Positions 29,901 through 38,900 of a stretch of 44,409 bases of DNA are shown here, one piece after another; the stretch's first letter is position 1, and each line of letters begins with the position of its first letter. Below the pieces are notes generated by a model. It had not been told where the DNA came from and did not search any database. It was given only the letters and a program-made list of their open reading frames with translations. The stretch is from Oscillospiraceae bacterium (GTDB taxonomy: Bacteria; Bacillota; Clostridia; Oscillospirales; Oscillospiraceae). The position numbers and the translations under genes are program-made. The stretch is from NCBI GenBank assembly GCA_009776445.1, contig WRNV01000012.1, positions 1 to 44,409 of the forward strand. Reading direction: 5' to 3'.

Positions 29901-30161
29901 AAGATCTATGATTCGAACTTCAAACCTGCTCCAGTTAACATGGTACTCAATGGAGGTAGCGCCGTGCAATTCTACGCAACGTTGGACGGTTTGGTAATTG
30001 AAAGTGACATCAAATGGGTTGTTTCGGACACACGGCTGGCTGCAGTGAATTATAACGGGCTGGTTAATGCCAATATAAACAAGTACACCGGGCAATTGAC
30101 ATTGTTGCTCTATAGCTCCGGGAATAAGCTGCTTGACAGTATCATATTGAGAATTATTTGA
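26976..30161 (+). CDS. Large PPC/InlB-repeat protein with dockerin and cohesin-like domains, no signal peptide seen
   Basis: 1061 residues with GGAGGGG before the ATG. Four PPC-like beta domains (each with a DSFLLLYD / AYDDDAG type core) alternate with three InlB_B/Flg_new-type repeats (ITYDANDGG...ALW). Then comes a two-repeat dockerin (~736-793: GDVDGDGEVTLGDATRIAQY and ADVDDDGEVTLADAILIAKY), a cohesin-like domain (~821-964: VKQGETVVVEVKIEG, LDISYDANVFELVS, LLFTGLNDM, VILLIDFKIKDDA), and a C-terminal Big2-like domain. Dockerin and cohesin are normally partners on separate cellulosomal proteins; both on one chain implies self-association or chain assembly. The first 60 residues are polar with no hydrophobic core, yet all domains are extracellular types. 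The upstream gap holds only the promoter module, so no missing signal exon is likely. Export route is unknown. Confidence 0.88.
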   Translation: MNGKNESSSSKVVLSPTIDRDMILSQLNTFAFAVISETESEAPTETDDAECAKVEVNSMIEMKFDGNEQLSDHGTYGKKYWFLGKSEQKVQIRMDSTDFDSFLLLYDSEFNLVAYDDDAGRSLNARIDYVLPSDGYYYIVATQWSSSLGSATLFVGYPDSTITYDANDGGLGGPWLDMFVSEHPIQIVDSIPTILHGSYMFCGWTTQKVSVEDSANYLEKIYQPGEFTNLAGSTTLYALWACCDSPLQLPFSVEANLSDSMYWSPSTWERGFCYCISLDSSQTLVATMDSNNIDSLLILYNKMGEIVAYDDDSGYGSNAPLIYCAPEQCKFYLHATSWNTPSPDNGMFTLSVEVGSSSKIVTLEYDANGGTNSPENLTTLANAAVTISSVIPTLKENIFMGWSTSNTATIVDYMPGDTFIFGNINLMFYALWEKYKLVEELPFSSYEELNYTDDGRSQRGTLMKGYSFYAYAGSAIIATMSSSVVDPCLYLLNSNGDLVAHNDDSCDDSGKWTCDSRIVYMVEEQGMYYLQATTYSVGTGYFNLSIELGTKRMITYDAQGGYPTPPPAYLSGEKAQISNLLPIRLGYTFMGWDTVPEGKGHYQRDKEYTFENDITLYAIWSGHDLQVNEISAPSYTKGELLHSPLLETDRDRHYDVYSVELTFGQDVTILMESSDFDCFLYLLNPDGSFYTLNDDYCGNLDAMIKFTAPIAGKYYILASQYSGNRNGRYSLTVISYGDVDGDGEVTLGDATRIAQYVNKWPVDINTKSADVDDDGEVTLADAILIAKYVNKWFDKFPIERNVIQASNIVPFSIAASSSQLLYDNLTVSVIGPSGSVKQGETVVVEVKIEGNSGLASLALDISYDANVFELVSKSNASRGAALGSLLFTGLNDMTYQKNPFRVSWFGTKQDDSNGVILLIDFKIKDDAADGDYCITVDYSPRNTRDEDLKLVALDTVNASVTVAATAVKAIITEGYKIYDSNFKPAPVNMVLNGGSAVQFYATLDGLVIESDIKWVVSDTRLAAVNYNGLVNANINKYTGQLTLLLYSSGNKLLDSIILRII

Positions 30162-30244
30162 ACAAGGGGACAGTTCGAGATCACTAATAAGCCACTATGA
30201 AACGGCAAAAACTACATGGAATAAACTGATGAAGGAGGTTATCA

Positions 30245-30502
30245 ATGATGATGAAAGATCCTTTTGAAAATATGGGAGCGCTGTTTGTCACAGAAGTCGC
30301 GTCAAAGACCAATAACGTAGCTGGTGATAGCAAAACTACCAAAACTAAATTCGAACAATACACGGCATACACGGGCTTCAAGAACGACGAGGCGGACACG
30401 AACTCGACGGTCATAATAAAAAGCATAGAAAAATCGGTCGTAATAGCAGTCGAGTCGATCAAGGCAAAGGCTATCGAAAATTCCAATAAACATGTGGTTT
30501 AA
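30245..30502 (+). CDS. Small unknown protein, 85 residues
   Basis: AAGGAGG at 30232-30238, six bases before the ATG, supports real translation. It is polar, with no cysteine, no signal peptide and no membrane segment (starts MMMKDPFENMGALFVTEV; ends with a Lys/Glu/Ala/Ile helix-like stretch, KSIEKSVVIAVESIKAKAIE). It begins 83 bases after the dockerin/cohesin gene stop and may be cotranscribed. Its stop is three bases before a 13-bp inverted repeat, so the 3' end may have been altered by that element. I do not recognise a family. Like the gene before it, it lacks an export signal. Confidence 0.6.
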   Translation: MMMKDPFENMGALFVTEVASKTNNVAGDSKTTKTKFEQYTAYTGFKNDEADTNSTVIIKSIEKSVVIAVESIKAKAIENSNKHVV

Positions 30503-30520
30503 ATATGGGGGACGGTCCAA

Positions 30521-30637
30521 GTAAATGCTAATGGGCTGGTTAGCTCTAATAAGAATAAGTATATCGGACAATTGACATTGTTGTTTTATAGCTCCGAGAA
30601 AAAGCTGCTAGATAGTATAAATTTGCGGATAATTTGA
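30521..30637 (+). pseudogene. Duplicated 3' tail of the dockerin/cohesin gene
   Basis: The 38 in-frame codons ending GQLTLLFYSSEKKLLDSI-NLRII match the last 38 codons of the gene at 26976 (GQLTLLLYSSGNKLLDSI-ILRII), including the stop and the next bases (TTGAACAAG). Only the tail survives; the left border coincides with the 13-bp repeat end. It shows that a second copy of that gene once stood here. Confidence 0.9.
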
Positions 30638-30699
30638 ACAAGTGACGGTTCCGGAATACAGAGAAACGCCTCTCCTGTATTGACAATATCTGCAATAAG

Positions 30700-30734
30700 A
30701 AAAGTCTCAGGGATGTGATTCTCCTGACACTTTT
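30700..30734. terminator. Terminator-like hairpin repeat, copy 1
   Basis: AAAAGTCTCAGGG and TCCTGACACTTTT form a stem around ATGTGATT. The hairpin and its flank (CAACGCCATC) match the terminator after the Rhs gene at 41808-41853, so it is a repeated unit travelling with the gene-tail duplications. Confidence 0.65.
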
Positions 30735-30760
30735 GCCATAGCAACGCCATCTTGGCTTTG

Positions 30761-30790
30761 TTATAAAACGCGTTTGTTTTGCATTGGGCG
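30761..30790 (+). repeat. Remnant of the shared regulatory module (copy F)
   Basis: TTATAAAACGCGTTTGTTTT and GCATTGGGC match the upstream part of copies C (ATAAACCGCGTTTGTTT) and D (TGTTGTTTTGCTTTGGGC), but the sequence diverges just where the palindrome should start. No promoter remains. Confidence 0.6.
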
Positions 30791-30796
30791 ATGTTT

Positions 30797-30834
30797 TTGA
30801 CACTCCTCCCGGCTTTAGCTGTAGGGAGTGTCAA
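30797..30834. repeat. Hairpin with perfect 10-bp arms
   Basis: TTGACACTCC pairs with GGAGTGTCAA around an 18-base loop containing CCCGGCTTTAGC. Such hairpins occur at ends of IS200/IS605-type elements and REPs; no transposase is present, so the origin is uncertain. Confidence 0.5.
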
Positions 30835-31032
30835 TTTCCGTTAACTTACCCATCAGAGATAAAATAAAACTGCCCTTGTTTCATAAATACCGTCCCCCAT
30901 AATTAAGACCGCGCCGAACGACGAAGCCTTAACACAATTGCGTAGCTTGCGCTACACTTAAATAATACTTCAATATGCTAGAAAGTCAACACCCAATTTT
31001 TGTAGTATGATGGAGGAGACAACACGAAGATA

Positions 31033-31186
31033 CTGTTGCTAGGGCATTCGGAAATTGAAGCAAAACAGCACAATTTCGTCTTTGCGAGGAGCTTGCGACG
31101 CGGCAATCCATCCGGAAACCTGTCAATCGGCGCATGGATTGCATCGTTGCACTCGCAAAGACGGGTGTTTTTGATACCCTCTGAAC
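31033..31186. repeat. 154-bp palindromic element, relative of the 135-bp repeat with a different core
   Basis: The right end (TTTTTGATACCCTCTGAAC, 31168-31186) matches the right end of the elements at 4570 and 16227, and the left end (CTGTTGCTAGGGCAT) is similar to their left end. The centre differs: CGTCTTTGCGAG (31077-31088) pairs with CTCGCAAAGACG (31152-31163), and GCAATCCAT with ATGGATTGC. That core is the widespread CGTCATTGCGAG-type dispersed palindrome of many bacteria, so this may be one repeat inserted in another. No coding capacity is supported. Confidence 0.75.
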
Positions 31187-31274
31187 TCTACAAATTGTTT
31201 CGTCGCGTTACGCTTGCGCATGATTCTTTCCTTGCGGTTTTCCTCTTGATCAACTATACTATCGGATAGAGGTG

Positions 31275-31541
31275 ATGGCTACGAAAATCAAATACTCCAA
31301 AGATGCGCTCAAATATTTAGATATACAGACAAAAAAGTCGATAGAACGGATTCGGGAAGCCATCTCAAAACTGACCAAGAGCCCGCCTGAAGGTGAGATA
31401 GCCCCAATGCAAGGATATTCGGATGGGCGGATGCGGCTTAGAATAGGCTCTTGGCGGGTAATATTCAATTACACTATGGTGGATCAGATTAAAGTACTCC
31501 TGATTATTGATATTGGCAATCGAGGAGACATCTATAAATAG
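31275..31541 (+). CDS. RelE/ParE-family toxin
   Basis: About 88 residues, full length for the family. IKYSKDALKYLDIQTKK, then RMRLRIGSWRVIFNY and IIDIGNRGDIYK fit the RelE fold, with the Arg in GSWRVIF as the usual active-site position of mRNA-cleaving members. The start is ATG 31275 (an in-frame GTG lies at 31272); AGAGG is very close to it. It precedes a small acidic gene by 15 bases, so the order is toxin first, antitoxin second. No truncation is seen, so it is likely functional. Confidence 0.85.
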   Translation: MATKIKYSKDALKYLDIQTKKSIERIREAISKLTKSPPEGEIAPMQGYSDGRMRLRIGSWRVIFNYTMVDQIKVLLIIDIGNRGDIYK

Positions 31542-31556
31542 GAAAGGGGAATCAGT

Positions 31557-31769
31557 ATGTCTACTATTGTCATGGACATGATAAAATTAATAAACATGCT
31601 CCCGGAAGACGATCAGCGCTTTGTATATGAGTTTATTAAAAAGCTGGTGCTAGCGTGGGATCCAAATTTCACGAAAGTAACACCTGATGAGGCGAAGAGA
31701 ATCAAAGCCGCAGAGGAAAGTGGGTTTGTTGCTGAAAATGATATCGATTGGGAAAAGATTGGAATATGA
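31557..31769 (+). CDS. Antitoxin partner of the RelE-type toxin
   Basis: 70 residues, acidic, AAAGGGG before the ATG. The N-terminal half is helical (MDMIKLINMLPEDDQRFVYE) and the C-terminus is a disordered tail typical of toxin-wrapping segments (EAKRIKAAEESGFVAENDID). Size, acidity and position directly after a RelE toxin support the antitoxin call; I cannot place it in a named DNA-binding class. It may autoregulate the pair, perhaps through the hairpin just downstream. Confidence 0.7.
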   Translation: MSTIVMDMIKLINMLPEDDQRFVYEFIKKLVLAWDPNFTKVTPDEAKRIKAAEESGFVAENDIDWEKIGI

Positions 31770-31806
31770 ACATGGAGATCAGATTATATGCGCAGTTGAT
31801 CGAATT

Positions 31807-31839
31807 TTTGTAATTACGTCAAAATGACGTAATTACAAA
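31807..31839. repeat. Perfect 15-bp-arm palindrome after the toxin-antitoxin pair
   Basis: TTTGTAATTACGTCA pairs perfectly with TGACGTAATTACAAA across an AAA loop. There is a TTG but no long T run after it. It could be a bidirectional terminator or a protein-binding site. The bases from 31840 to 32000 show no gene. Confidence 0.7.
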
Positions 31840-32000
31840 TTTGTGCGCTAAATTTTCCAATTACTGCTTTCGCTCCGCTTAAAAACCATTCGCCTCATCA
31901 GGATCAGCCCCCCTGTATATCTATTGTTTTTATTGTAAACCTTCAAGTTGCTCTAAAGTCAAGAGGCAAAATCGTCAAAATTTACTTTTTTTTGATTGCA

Positions 32001-32051
32001 AAGTAATCAGCTATCAATGGATTATTCTTGCTTACGGTAACGATAAAGTGA
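32001..32051 (+). pseudogene. Decayed copy of the subtilase 3' tail
   Basis: SAINGLFLLTVTIK followed by a stop matches the subtilase end SAINGLYSLTVKLE; the codon before it has become TAA. The similarity continues past the stop through the intergenic region (32052-32228 resembles 26716-26897), so a segment covering gene tail plus downstream promoter module was copied as one block. Confidence 0.8.
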
Positions 32052-32212
32052 GTATTTACAACAGTTCCTGCAGGGCAGTACTCACGGGAAAATACGAACG
32101 CGATTATGTCAATAACAAGACCGCCATGAGACGCAGGAGGTCTTATTTGCGTAGACATATCAATTGAGATTGCAATTTGGTTGGTTATTAATCGCGTTTG
32201 TTTTGACTCCGC

Positions 32213-32228
32213 ATATGAAAATCTTCAT
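32213..32228 (+). promoter_or_regulatory. Shared operator module, degenerate copy B
   Basis: ATATGAAAATCTTCAT keeps the palindrome, and the preceding 70 bases match copy A, but the -35/17/-10 part is lost right after it. A TATAAT at 32262-32267 may serve the antitoxin gene downstream with a poor -35. Confidence 0.65.
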
Positions 32229-32292
32229 TATGACTGATATGCTTTTACTGAAATATCCGAGTATAATAAAGCATTGAAAGGTGGTGTTCGCG

Positions 32293-32547
32293 ATGACACA
32301 GGTCAAAGTGCAGCTTGATAAAGCGGTTGCGGAGCAGCTGGAAGCGACCGCGCGTGAAAATTGCTATACGCTTGCCGAATACATTTCCGCAGTGATCAGC
32401 AGACATAGCGCGAGTATACTCAAAAGGGAACTTAACGCTAAGCTGGTTTTGCTCGACCTGATCGCGACGGCGCAACCGGATCCGACTTTTGAAAGACCGG
32501 CGGAGATCACCTGGGACGTTTCGACCCCTCGAGAGGCGTTTAGCTGA
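32293..32547 (+). CDS. VapB-like antitoxin (partner of a broken PIN toxin)
   Basis: 84 residues. ATG 32293 is preceded by AAAGGTGG with eight bases of spacing. MTQVKVQLDKAVAEQLEATA and NCYTLAEYISAVISRHSA look like a ribbon-helix-helix DNA-binding domain; the tail PDPTFERPAEITWDVSTPRE fits a toxin-binding segment. Its stop overlaps the next ATG (TGATG), the usual vapBC coupling. The toxin is broken, so this is an orphan antitoxin. Confidence 0.7.
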   Translation: MTQVKVQLDKAVAEQLEATARENCYTLAEYISAVISRHSASILKRELNAKLVLLDLIATAQPDPTFERPAEITWDVSTPREAFS

Positions 32548-32600
32548 TGTACTATCTCGACAGTAACACCTACATTTATTTCGATAAAAGTGCGTCATAG
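32547..32600 (+). pseudogene. VapC-like PIN toxin, N-terminal fragment
   Basis: MYYLDSNTYIYFDKSAS then stop. The start matches PIN-domain toxins (YYLDTNTCIYFLK), including the first acidic Asp of the active site, but only 17 codons remain. After the stop a few codons (LTAKLLSVNPAS) still look PIN-like in frame, then a repeat hairpin begins at 32640. The toxin cannot be active. Confidence 0.75.
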
Positions 32601-32639
32601 GCATTGACCGCCAAGTTGCTCTCCGTCAACCCAGCCAGC

Positions 32640-32668
32640 AAGACCGCCTTGATATTCAGGGCGGTCTT
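32640..32668. terminator. Hairpin opening the shared module, copy C
   Basis: AAGACCGCC pairs perfectly with GGCGGTCTT, followed by GCTTTAC. Similar hairpins or halves lie at the same place in copies B (AAGACCGCC...GGAGGTCTT near 32117-32143) and D (GGTGGTCTTG near 43025). It probably ends upstream transcription before the module's own promoter. Confidence 0.7.
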
Positions 32669-32743
32669 GCTTTACAGTCACATCCATCTCGACATGCAAT
32701 TCGCCGGGTCATAAACCGCGTTTGTTTAGATTGGCGTTAGTGC

Positions 32744-32789
32744 ATATGAAAATCTTCATATTTACAGTTTTGAAACTTAATTTTACAAT
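32744..32789 (+). promoter_or_regulatory. Shared operator-promoter module, copy C (Rhs gene)
   Basis: Palindrome ATATGAA-AATC-TTCATAT (32744-32761), -35 TTTACA (32761-32766) sharing its first base, 17-base spacer, -10 TACAAT (32784-32789). The Rhs start follows about 140 bases later after AGGAGG. The rest of 32601-32930 holds no gene I support. Confidence 0.85.
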
Positions 32790-32930
32790 CATGATCAGAA
32801 ACACTTCCCCAAGCAGACGGATTCGATCAATCGGCCGAATTGGTTGTAAATGGTTCAGAGTCAACGTTAGAGCAAGCGCAAGCACACAAGCACAGCACAG
32901 TAAAAAATATTATTTTAGGAGGAAAACATC

Positions 32931-35900
32931 ATGAAAACCAACTTGCTTAAGTCCACGTTAGCCACATCCGGGAGACGGGTATTGTCTATGTTTCTTTGTC
33001 TCGCATTGATACTTAGCATTATCCCAACAGTAATTATTACCGCGAAAGCAGAAGATCTAATAGACCTTCCCTCGACATTGTATTACCTAAAGTTGCAAGG
33101 ACTTGCCAACCCGAAGATTGAAAACCTAAACAGGCCCATATCCTTCCGTACGGACGCGGCAGAAGACCGGGTTAAATTCTGGATGATATCCCCCATAGTC
33201 GTCCCGTCTGCGGAGGATCCGAACAATCCTGCGCAGGAGCCAGTTGCGGCAGACTGGAACTATCTGTCTTTTTCATTCGTGCATCCTCAGCGCACAAACA
33301 TAAAGATATACACATACACGGGAAGTATTTACCCCTTGGAAATAGGCCGCATGTACTCAGCTGAAGAACTGGGAGCGGAAAACTTCCCCGCTAGCCGCTT
33401 TCAGTGGGATTCCAGCCAATATGTAGGCGACATGTATGGCTATCAATGGACCGGAAACATCATCGGAAGCGGTAATAACTACGCAAAAAACCCGGAATAC
33501 AGCAGCAGGGAGAAAATCGAACAGGCTCTATATGACCTAGTATACGACGCCGAAGGAAATCAAAAAGATTTACCGCTCGAACCGATCAGTTGGAAATGGG
33601 TATATGGACATGGGACGAGTCCGGCGCCATTCTCGACTGATCCGCCACCCGCCGATGGCAATCCCCTGTACACCCCTCCCGCTGAGATGAACGCCGACAA
33701 TATGATCCACAACTACTTCCTGTGGAACGGCCAGGTTGTCGCGCCGGGGGGAACAGGAGGCACATTCCTGGCAGACGGCGTCTATATGATGGTCGTCGAA
33801 GCGCCGCAGGTTTCATGGGCCGACGGTAGCCCCAAGGAAAAAGCGTATGGGTTTCTGCCTTTTGCCGTCACATCGCAAATATCCCTGGAGGCTTTGGGCG
33901 CCAACTTGATCCTGCCGGATTATCTTTCGTGGATCAACACTTTTGTGGGGGATCCTGTTGATTTACGCAACGGGAACCTTGCGTGGGAGTATACGGACCT
34001 CAAAATAGAGGCGCCAAAAGGGCTCGTTTTCTCACATCACTACAACTCCCTTGCCGCCGATTACAACAACGGTATGGGGTATGGCTGGACGCATAGCTAT
34101 AATTACCGCCTGGATATAGAGCCACTCTTTTGCAAATTGTGCCTTCCCAATGGGAATACATATTATTATCCCATCGAGGACGACGGTAGTTTGACTGTAC
34201 CGGACGGCGCGCCGCCGTTGAACATTAGGGGCAGCCAGATAGAGGTAGTAACCTCCGATGGGGATACAGTATTATTCGACGGTGACGGAAATCCGATCAG
34301 CGTCACAAACCGTGTCGGCGACATTGTTAACTTTGAAGCCGAAGACGGGTTGATCACCAAAATATACAACGATTCCGGCTACTTTACGCTGGAATACGAA
34401 GACGAATTGCTTTCAAAGGTAACCGACAGTGCGGGCCGGTCGATCACGCTAAGCTACGATGAGGAGGAGAACCTTGTCGAAGTGGATAACCCGGACGCCG
34501 ACAACCTTGCTTATTTCTATGACGACGACCACAATCTTCTCAGTGTTGAAGATTTCAATGGCTATGTCTACATGGAAAACCAATATGACAACCAGCATCG
34601 TGTCATAGAACAAATCCTGCCTGAGCGGGGCAAGATGACCCTCACGTTCGACGATAAAAATATGACAAACCGCTATGAGGAAGAAGCGAGTGGATACTTC
34701 CGCGAGTTTGTCATGGATAAATTCCTCAATATCCTCGAACAGACCACTCCCGACGGTACCGAGGAATATTCATACGACGACGATAACCGGATCATCAAGA
34801 AAGTAGACTTCTCCGGCGCCGTTTACGAATACGAATATTGGAAAGAATCAAAAAAGTGGTCGAAAATCACCTATCCAGACGGTGCCTCCGAAGAATTCGC
34901 CTACAACGACGCGGAGCAAGTCGTCTGGCAAAAACAGCGTGACGATACCGAATTGTCTTATGAATACGACGACAAAGGCAATTTGACCGCTATGACTGAC
35001 GCCATGGGCGGTAGGCGCGAGTACGCATATGACGGCGATTTCATCGAATCCTCCACCGACGCTCTGGGTAATACCACCGCCTACACCACCGACGATATGG
35101 GCAATATCCTCACACTGACCGACCCCATGGGCAACACGATAACGTATGAATATGACGACGTTGGCCGAGTAACAAGCATGACAACGCCGCTTGGCAACAC
35201 GACAAGCTATGAGTATTCCACGGCGGGCAAGTTGGTCAAAGAAACCGACGCCATGGGCAACGAGCGAGTATTAGACTACACCGGTAATGGTTATGAAACC
35301 TCGGCGGGCGACTTCAGGGGCAACTCGATCCTGTATACATACAATATCCTAAACCAGCGTCTTACAATGACAGACCGCCAGGGTGGCGTGACCAAGTATA
35401 CGTACGACGAAGCTGGGAACCTCTCATCCAGCAGCGATCCCGATGGCGTCTCTACGCGCTATACTTACGATGAGTTGGGCCGAATCGCCTCTATAACGGA
35501 TGGAAACGGCAACCGGACAAGACTTTCCTACGACAAACTGGGGAATCTCACCGTCAAAACCGATGCGAAAGGAGGCTTGTTTACAAACCGCTACAACGAG
35601 ATGAGTTTTTTAACCTCCACAATCAATGAGCGCGGCGCTGTTATAGCGTATACCCGCGACGCCATGGGCCGCGTACTTACTCTGACGGACGCAGAAGGTG
35701 GCGTGACCCGATATCAATATGACGCGAACGGGAATGTCACCGCCATGACTGACCCGAACGGCGGCGTGACGAAGTTTGCCTACGACGCCGAGAATAAGCG
35801 GACAACCTCAACCACCCCGATGGGACATGTGACGTCGTTCGTCTATAACGCGATCGGCCAACTGATTTCCTCGACGAACGCCAATGACGTTGCAACTGGC

Positions 35901-38900
35901 ACGGCTTTCGACGCGGACGGAAACATGACGTCTTTTACCGACGGTATGGGCTTTGTGACAAGTTACGCATATGATTCCCTTGGCCGCGTAACCACAAAGA
36001 CAAATCCGGATGGCACGACAAATGCCTATACGTATGACGAGAATGGCAACGTTCTGTCCGTCAAAGACCAAAAAGGCAATGTCACAAGCTTTATATACGA
36101 TAAAAACGACCATTTGAGTTCCACCACCGACCCAATGGGCGGACAGACCTCCACCACATATACCCTCGGCGGCCGAGTTGAAACCCAGACCGACGCCGAG
36201 GGCAATATCGTCCGGCATTCATACGACAATAATGGCAATCTCTCAAAAATCACTGACGCTCGCGACAGCGTAACAGCGTACGCATATGATTCCATGAACC
36301 GGGTGTCGTCCGTCACTGACGCTGAGAACCACGTTACTGCCTATACTTACGACGAGGTCGGAAACGCTGCCTCGGTCATCCGTGCGGACAACGGCGTCAT
36401 CTCTTATGTATACGATCTGAACGACCGTTCAACCCAGATGAAGGACGGCGAAAACTACACGACTGCATATCAGTATGACAAAAACGGAAATCTGATTTCC
36501 GAAACAGACCCACGAGGCGGCGTCACAAAGCATGAATACGACGCGGAAAACAAACTAACGAAGACCACTTCGCCGCTGGGCAATGTGACCCGGTACGAAT
36601 ACGACGCCATTGGGCAGATTGTGGCCACGATCAACGCCAACAACGAGGACAACGCCTTCGCATACGACGACAACGGTAGGCTTATCAGTTCCACAACTGC
36701 GCTCGGCCTGGAAACAGCGTACCAATACGACGAGATGGGTCGCGTCACGAAGATTATCAATCCCGACGACACAACCATTGAGTTCGGCTATGATCTCAAC
36801 GGCAATCTGATCTCGAAAAAAGATCCGCGCGGCAACGTCACCATATATGAGTATGACGCCAACAATCGGCTGACTTTGGAAAAGAACCCCGAGGGCGGCG
36901 CGGTCAGCTACGCCTACAATAAAAACCACATGCTCATAGGCCGCACGAATGAAAAATCCAGCCAGGTTTCGTATACCTACGACGCAAACAACAATATCAC
37001 TTCCATCACTGACGCCAGAGGCAATGTGACAAGATTCACCTACGATAAACTTAACAAAATTGCCACAATGACCGACGCGGAGGGCGGCGTGACGGCGTTT
37101 ACCTATGACGTGATGGGCAACCTTGCAGCTACTGCGAATCCCACGGGCGGCGTCTTCGCTTCAAAATATGACAAGGTAGATAACCGTGCCAGCAACACCG
37201 ACGCGCTGGGTTATACCGCAAACTATGCCTACGACGGCAACGGCAACCTGACTTCCGTCGCCGATCGGCGCGGGAACAAGACCACCTACCAGTACGACGC
37301 TGACGACAGGCTTGTGAAAGTCACTGACGCGCTCGGCGGCGTGACTGAGTATTCCTATGATAACGTGGGCCGCGTTATTGGCGTGAAAAACGCCGAAAAC
37401 GGCAGCATCTCCACCGTCTACGACAGAGATGGCAGACCAACCTTGGACAGCAACGAGCTGGCGAACTACGACGCAAACGGAAAAGCCATCCTTGAGAGCA
37501 GCGGCCACACCACGCATACCGTAAGCTATGAGTACGACCGGATGGGCCGGATCACCAAGCGTACATACGAGGACGGAACTTTCGTCGTCTACGAGTACGA
37601 CGAGAATGGCAATGTCACAAAAATCACCAACGAGCGGGGATATTCATATGCCTATACATATGATAAAAACAACCTGCTCACCAGTGAAACAGATCCGCTC
37701 GACGGCTCCACCACCCGAACATATAGCCCGACCGGGTATGTCGCTAGTGTAACCGACGCTCTAGACGGCGTTATCACGTACACCTATGACGCGAACGACA
37801 ACGTCATAGCCGTCAAAGACCCGATGGGCTTTACCGTTTCCTATGTGTATGACAAGCTCAACCGCGCAATCAGCGCCACCGACGCGAGGGGGAACACTAC
37901 CGGCTTTGAGTACGACGCAAACAGCAACCTCACGGCTGTCAAAAACGCCGACGGCGGTGTGGAAAAGTATGCATACGACCTCAATGATCAACTGATCTCC
38001 TTCACCGACGGCGAGGGGTATGCCACCGTATACGCCTACGACGCCAACGGCAATCTGATCAAAACGACCGACGGCAGAGGCAACGACAAGAAGATTGTCT
38101 ATGACGCACTCAACCGTCCGATTACCCTCATAAACGAGGAAGGCGGAGAAATCCAGTATACCTACGACAAATTAGGCCGCGTGACCCAGGCGATAAACGA
38201 GGACGGCGCCGTCACGAAGTATACCTATGACGCGAAAGGCAGACTGTTGCAAATAGAAAACGCGTACGGCAAGTATCGCAAATATGAGTACGATCCGCGC
38301 GACCGCATGGTCGCCGACACCGATGAAAACGGCGTACGACGCACCTTCGAGTACGACGCTAAAGGAAATCTTACAAAGTACACTGACGGACTTGGTTACA
38401 GCGAACGCTACGTCTACGACGCTAACGACAGATTGACACAGTACTATGACAAAAAGGGCGAAACCTTCAGTTACACCTACGACGTCCTCAACCGCCCGGT
38501 GACCGAAACGGACGCCCTGGGCCACATAAAAACCTTCCAATACGATAAAAACAGCCGGATCACCGGTGTCACCGACAGAAACGGCCACACGGTGAGCTAC
38601 AAACTGGACGGCAACGGGAATATCGTCGAGCATATTGACGCGCTGGGCCACTCCTCATTCTTCGAATACGACGCGATGAACAGGCTCTCGAAAGTCAGAA
38701 TGAACCGCGTGGATACAGTAAACAATGTCAATGAGTGGCAGGAGACACTGTATACCTATGACTACAGGGGCCTTGTCAAGACCGAGGTCAATGCGCTGGG
38801 CGACGGTAAGATACTTGTATATGACGAAAACGGCAACCTGATACAAAAGACCGACGAAGACGGTTATATTACGCAATACGAGTACAGCCCCGTCAACCTT

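Larger units (their letters stand above)
30504..30901. repeat. 398-bp segment bounded by perfect 13-bp inverted repeats
   Basis: TATGGGGGACGGT at 30504-30516 is the exact reverse complement of ACCGTCCCCCATA at 30889-30901. GGGGACGGT-type ends are common on small REP/MITE-like elements; related words (GGGGACAGTTC at 30168, TGACGGTTCC at 30644) occur nearby. The segment contains a gene-tail copy (30521), a terminator-like hairpin (30700), a remnant of the shared regulatory module (30761) and a second hairpin (30797). It has no transposase. It may be a MITE or a composite of debris. Confidence 0.6.

Noticed and set aside
30797..30834. Hairpin as proof of an IS200/IS605 insertion
   Set aside because: No transposase or second end was found; recorded only as a hairpin.
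32601..32712. In-frame continuation of the VapC fragment after its stop (ALLTAKL-like to LLYSH)
   Set aside because: From 32640 onward the bases are the repeat hairpin of module C, so any PIN-like residues there are coincidence.
32722..32934. 70-codon frame over module C
   Set aside because: It covers the promoter and leader of the Rhs gene and has no ribosome binding site or family resemblance.
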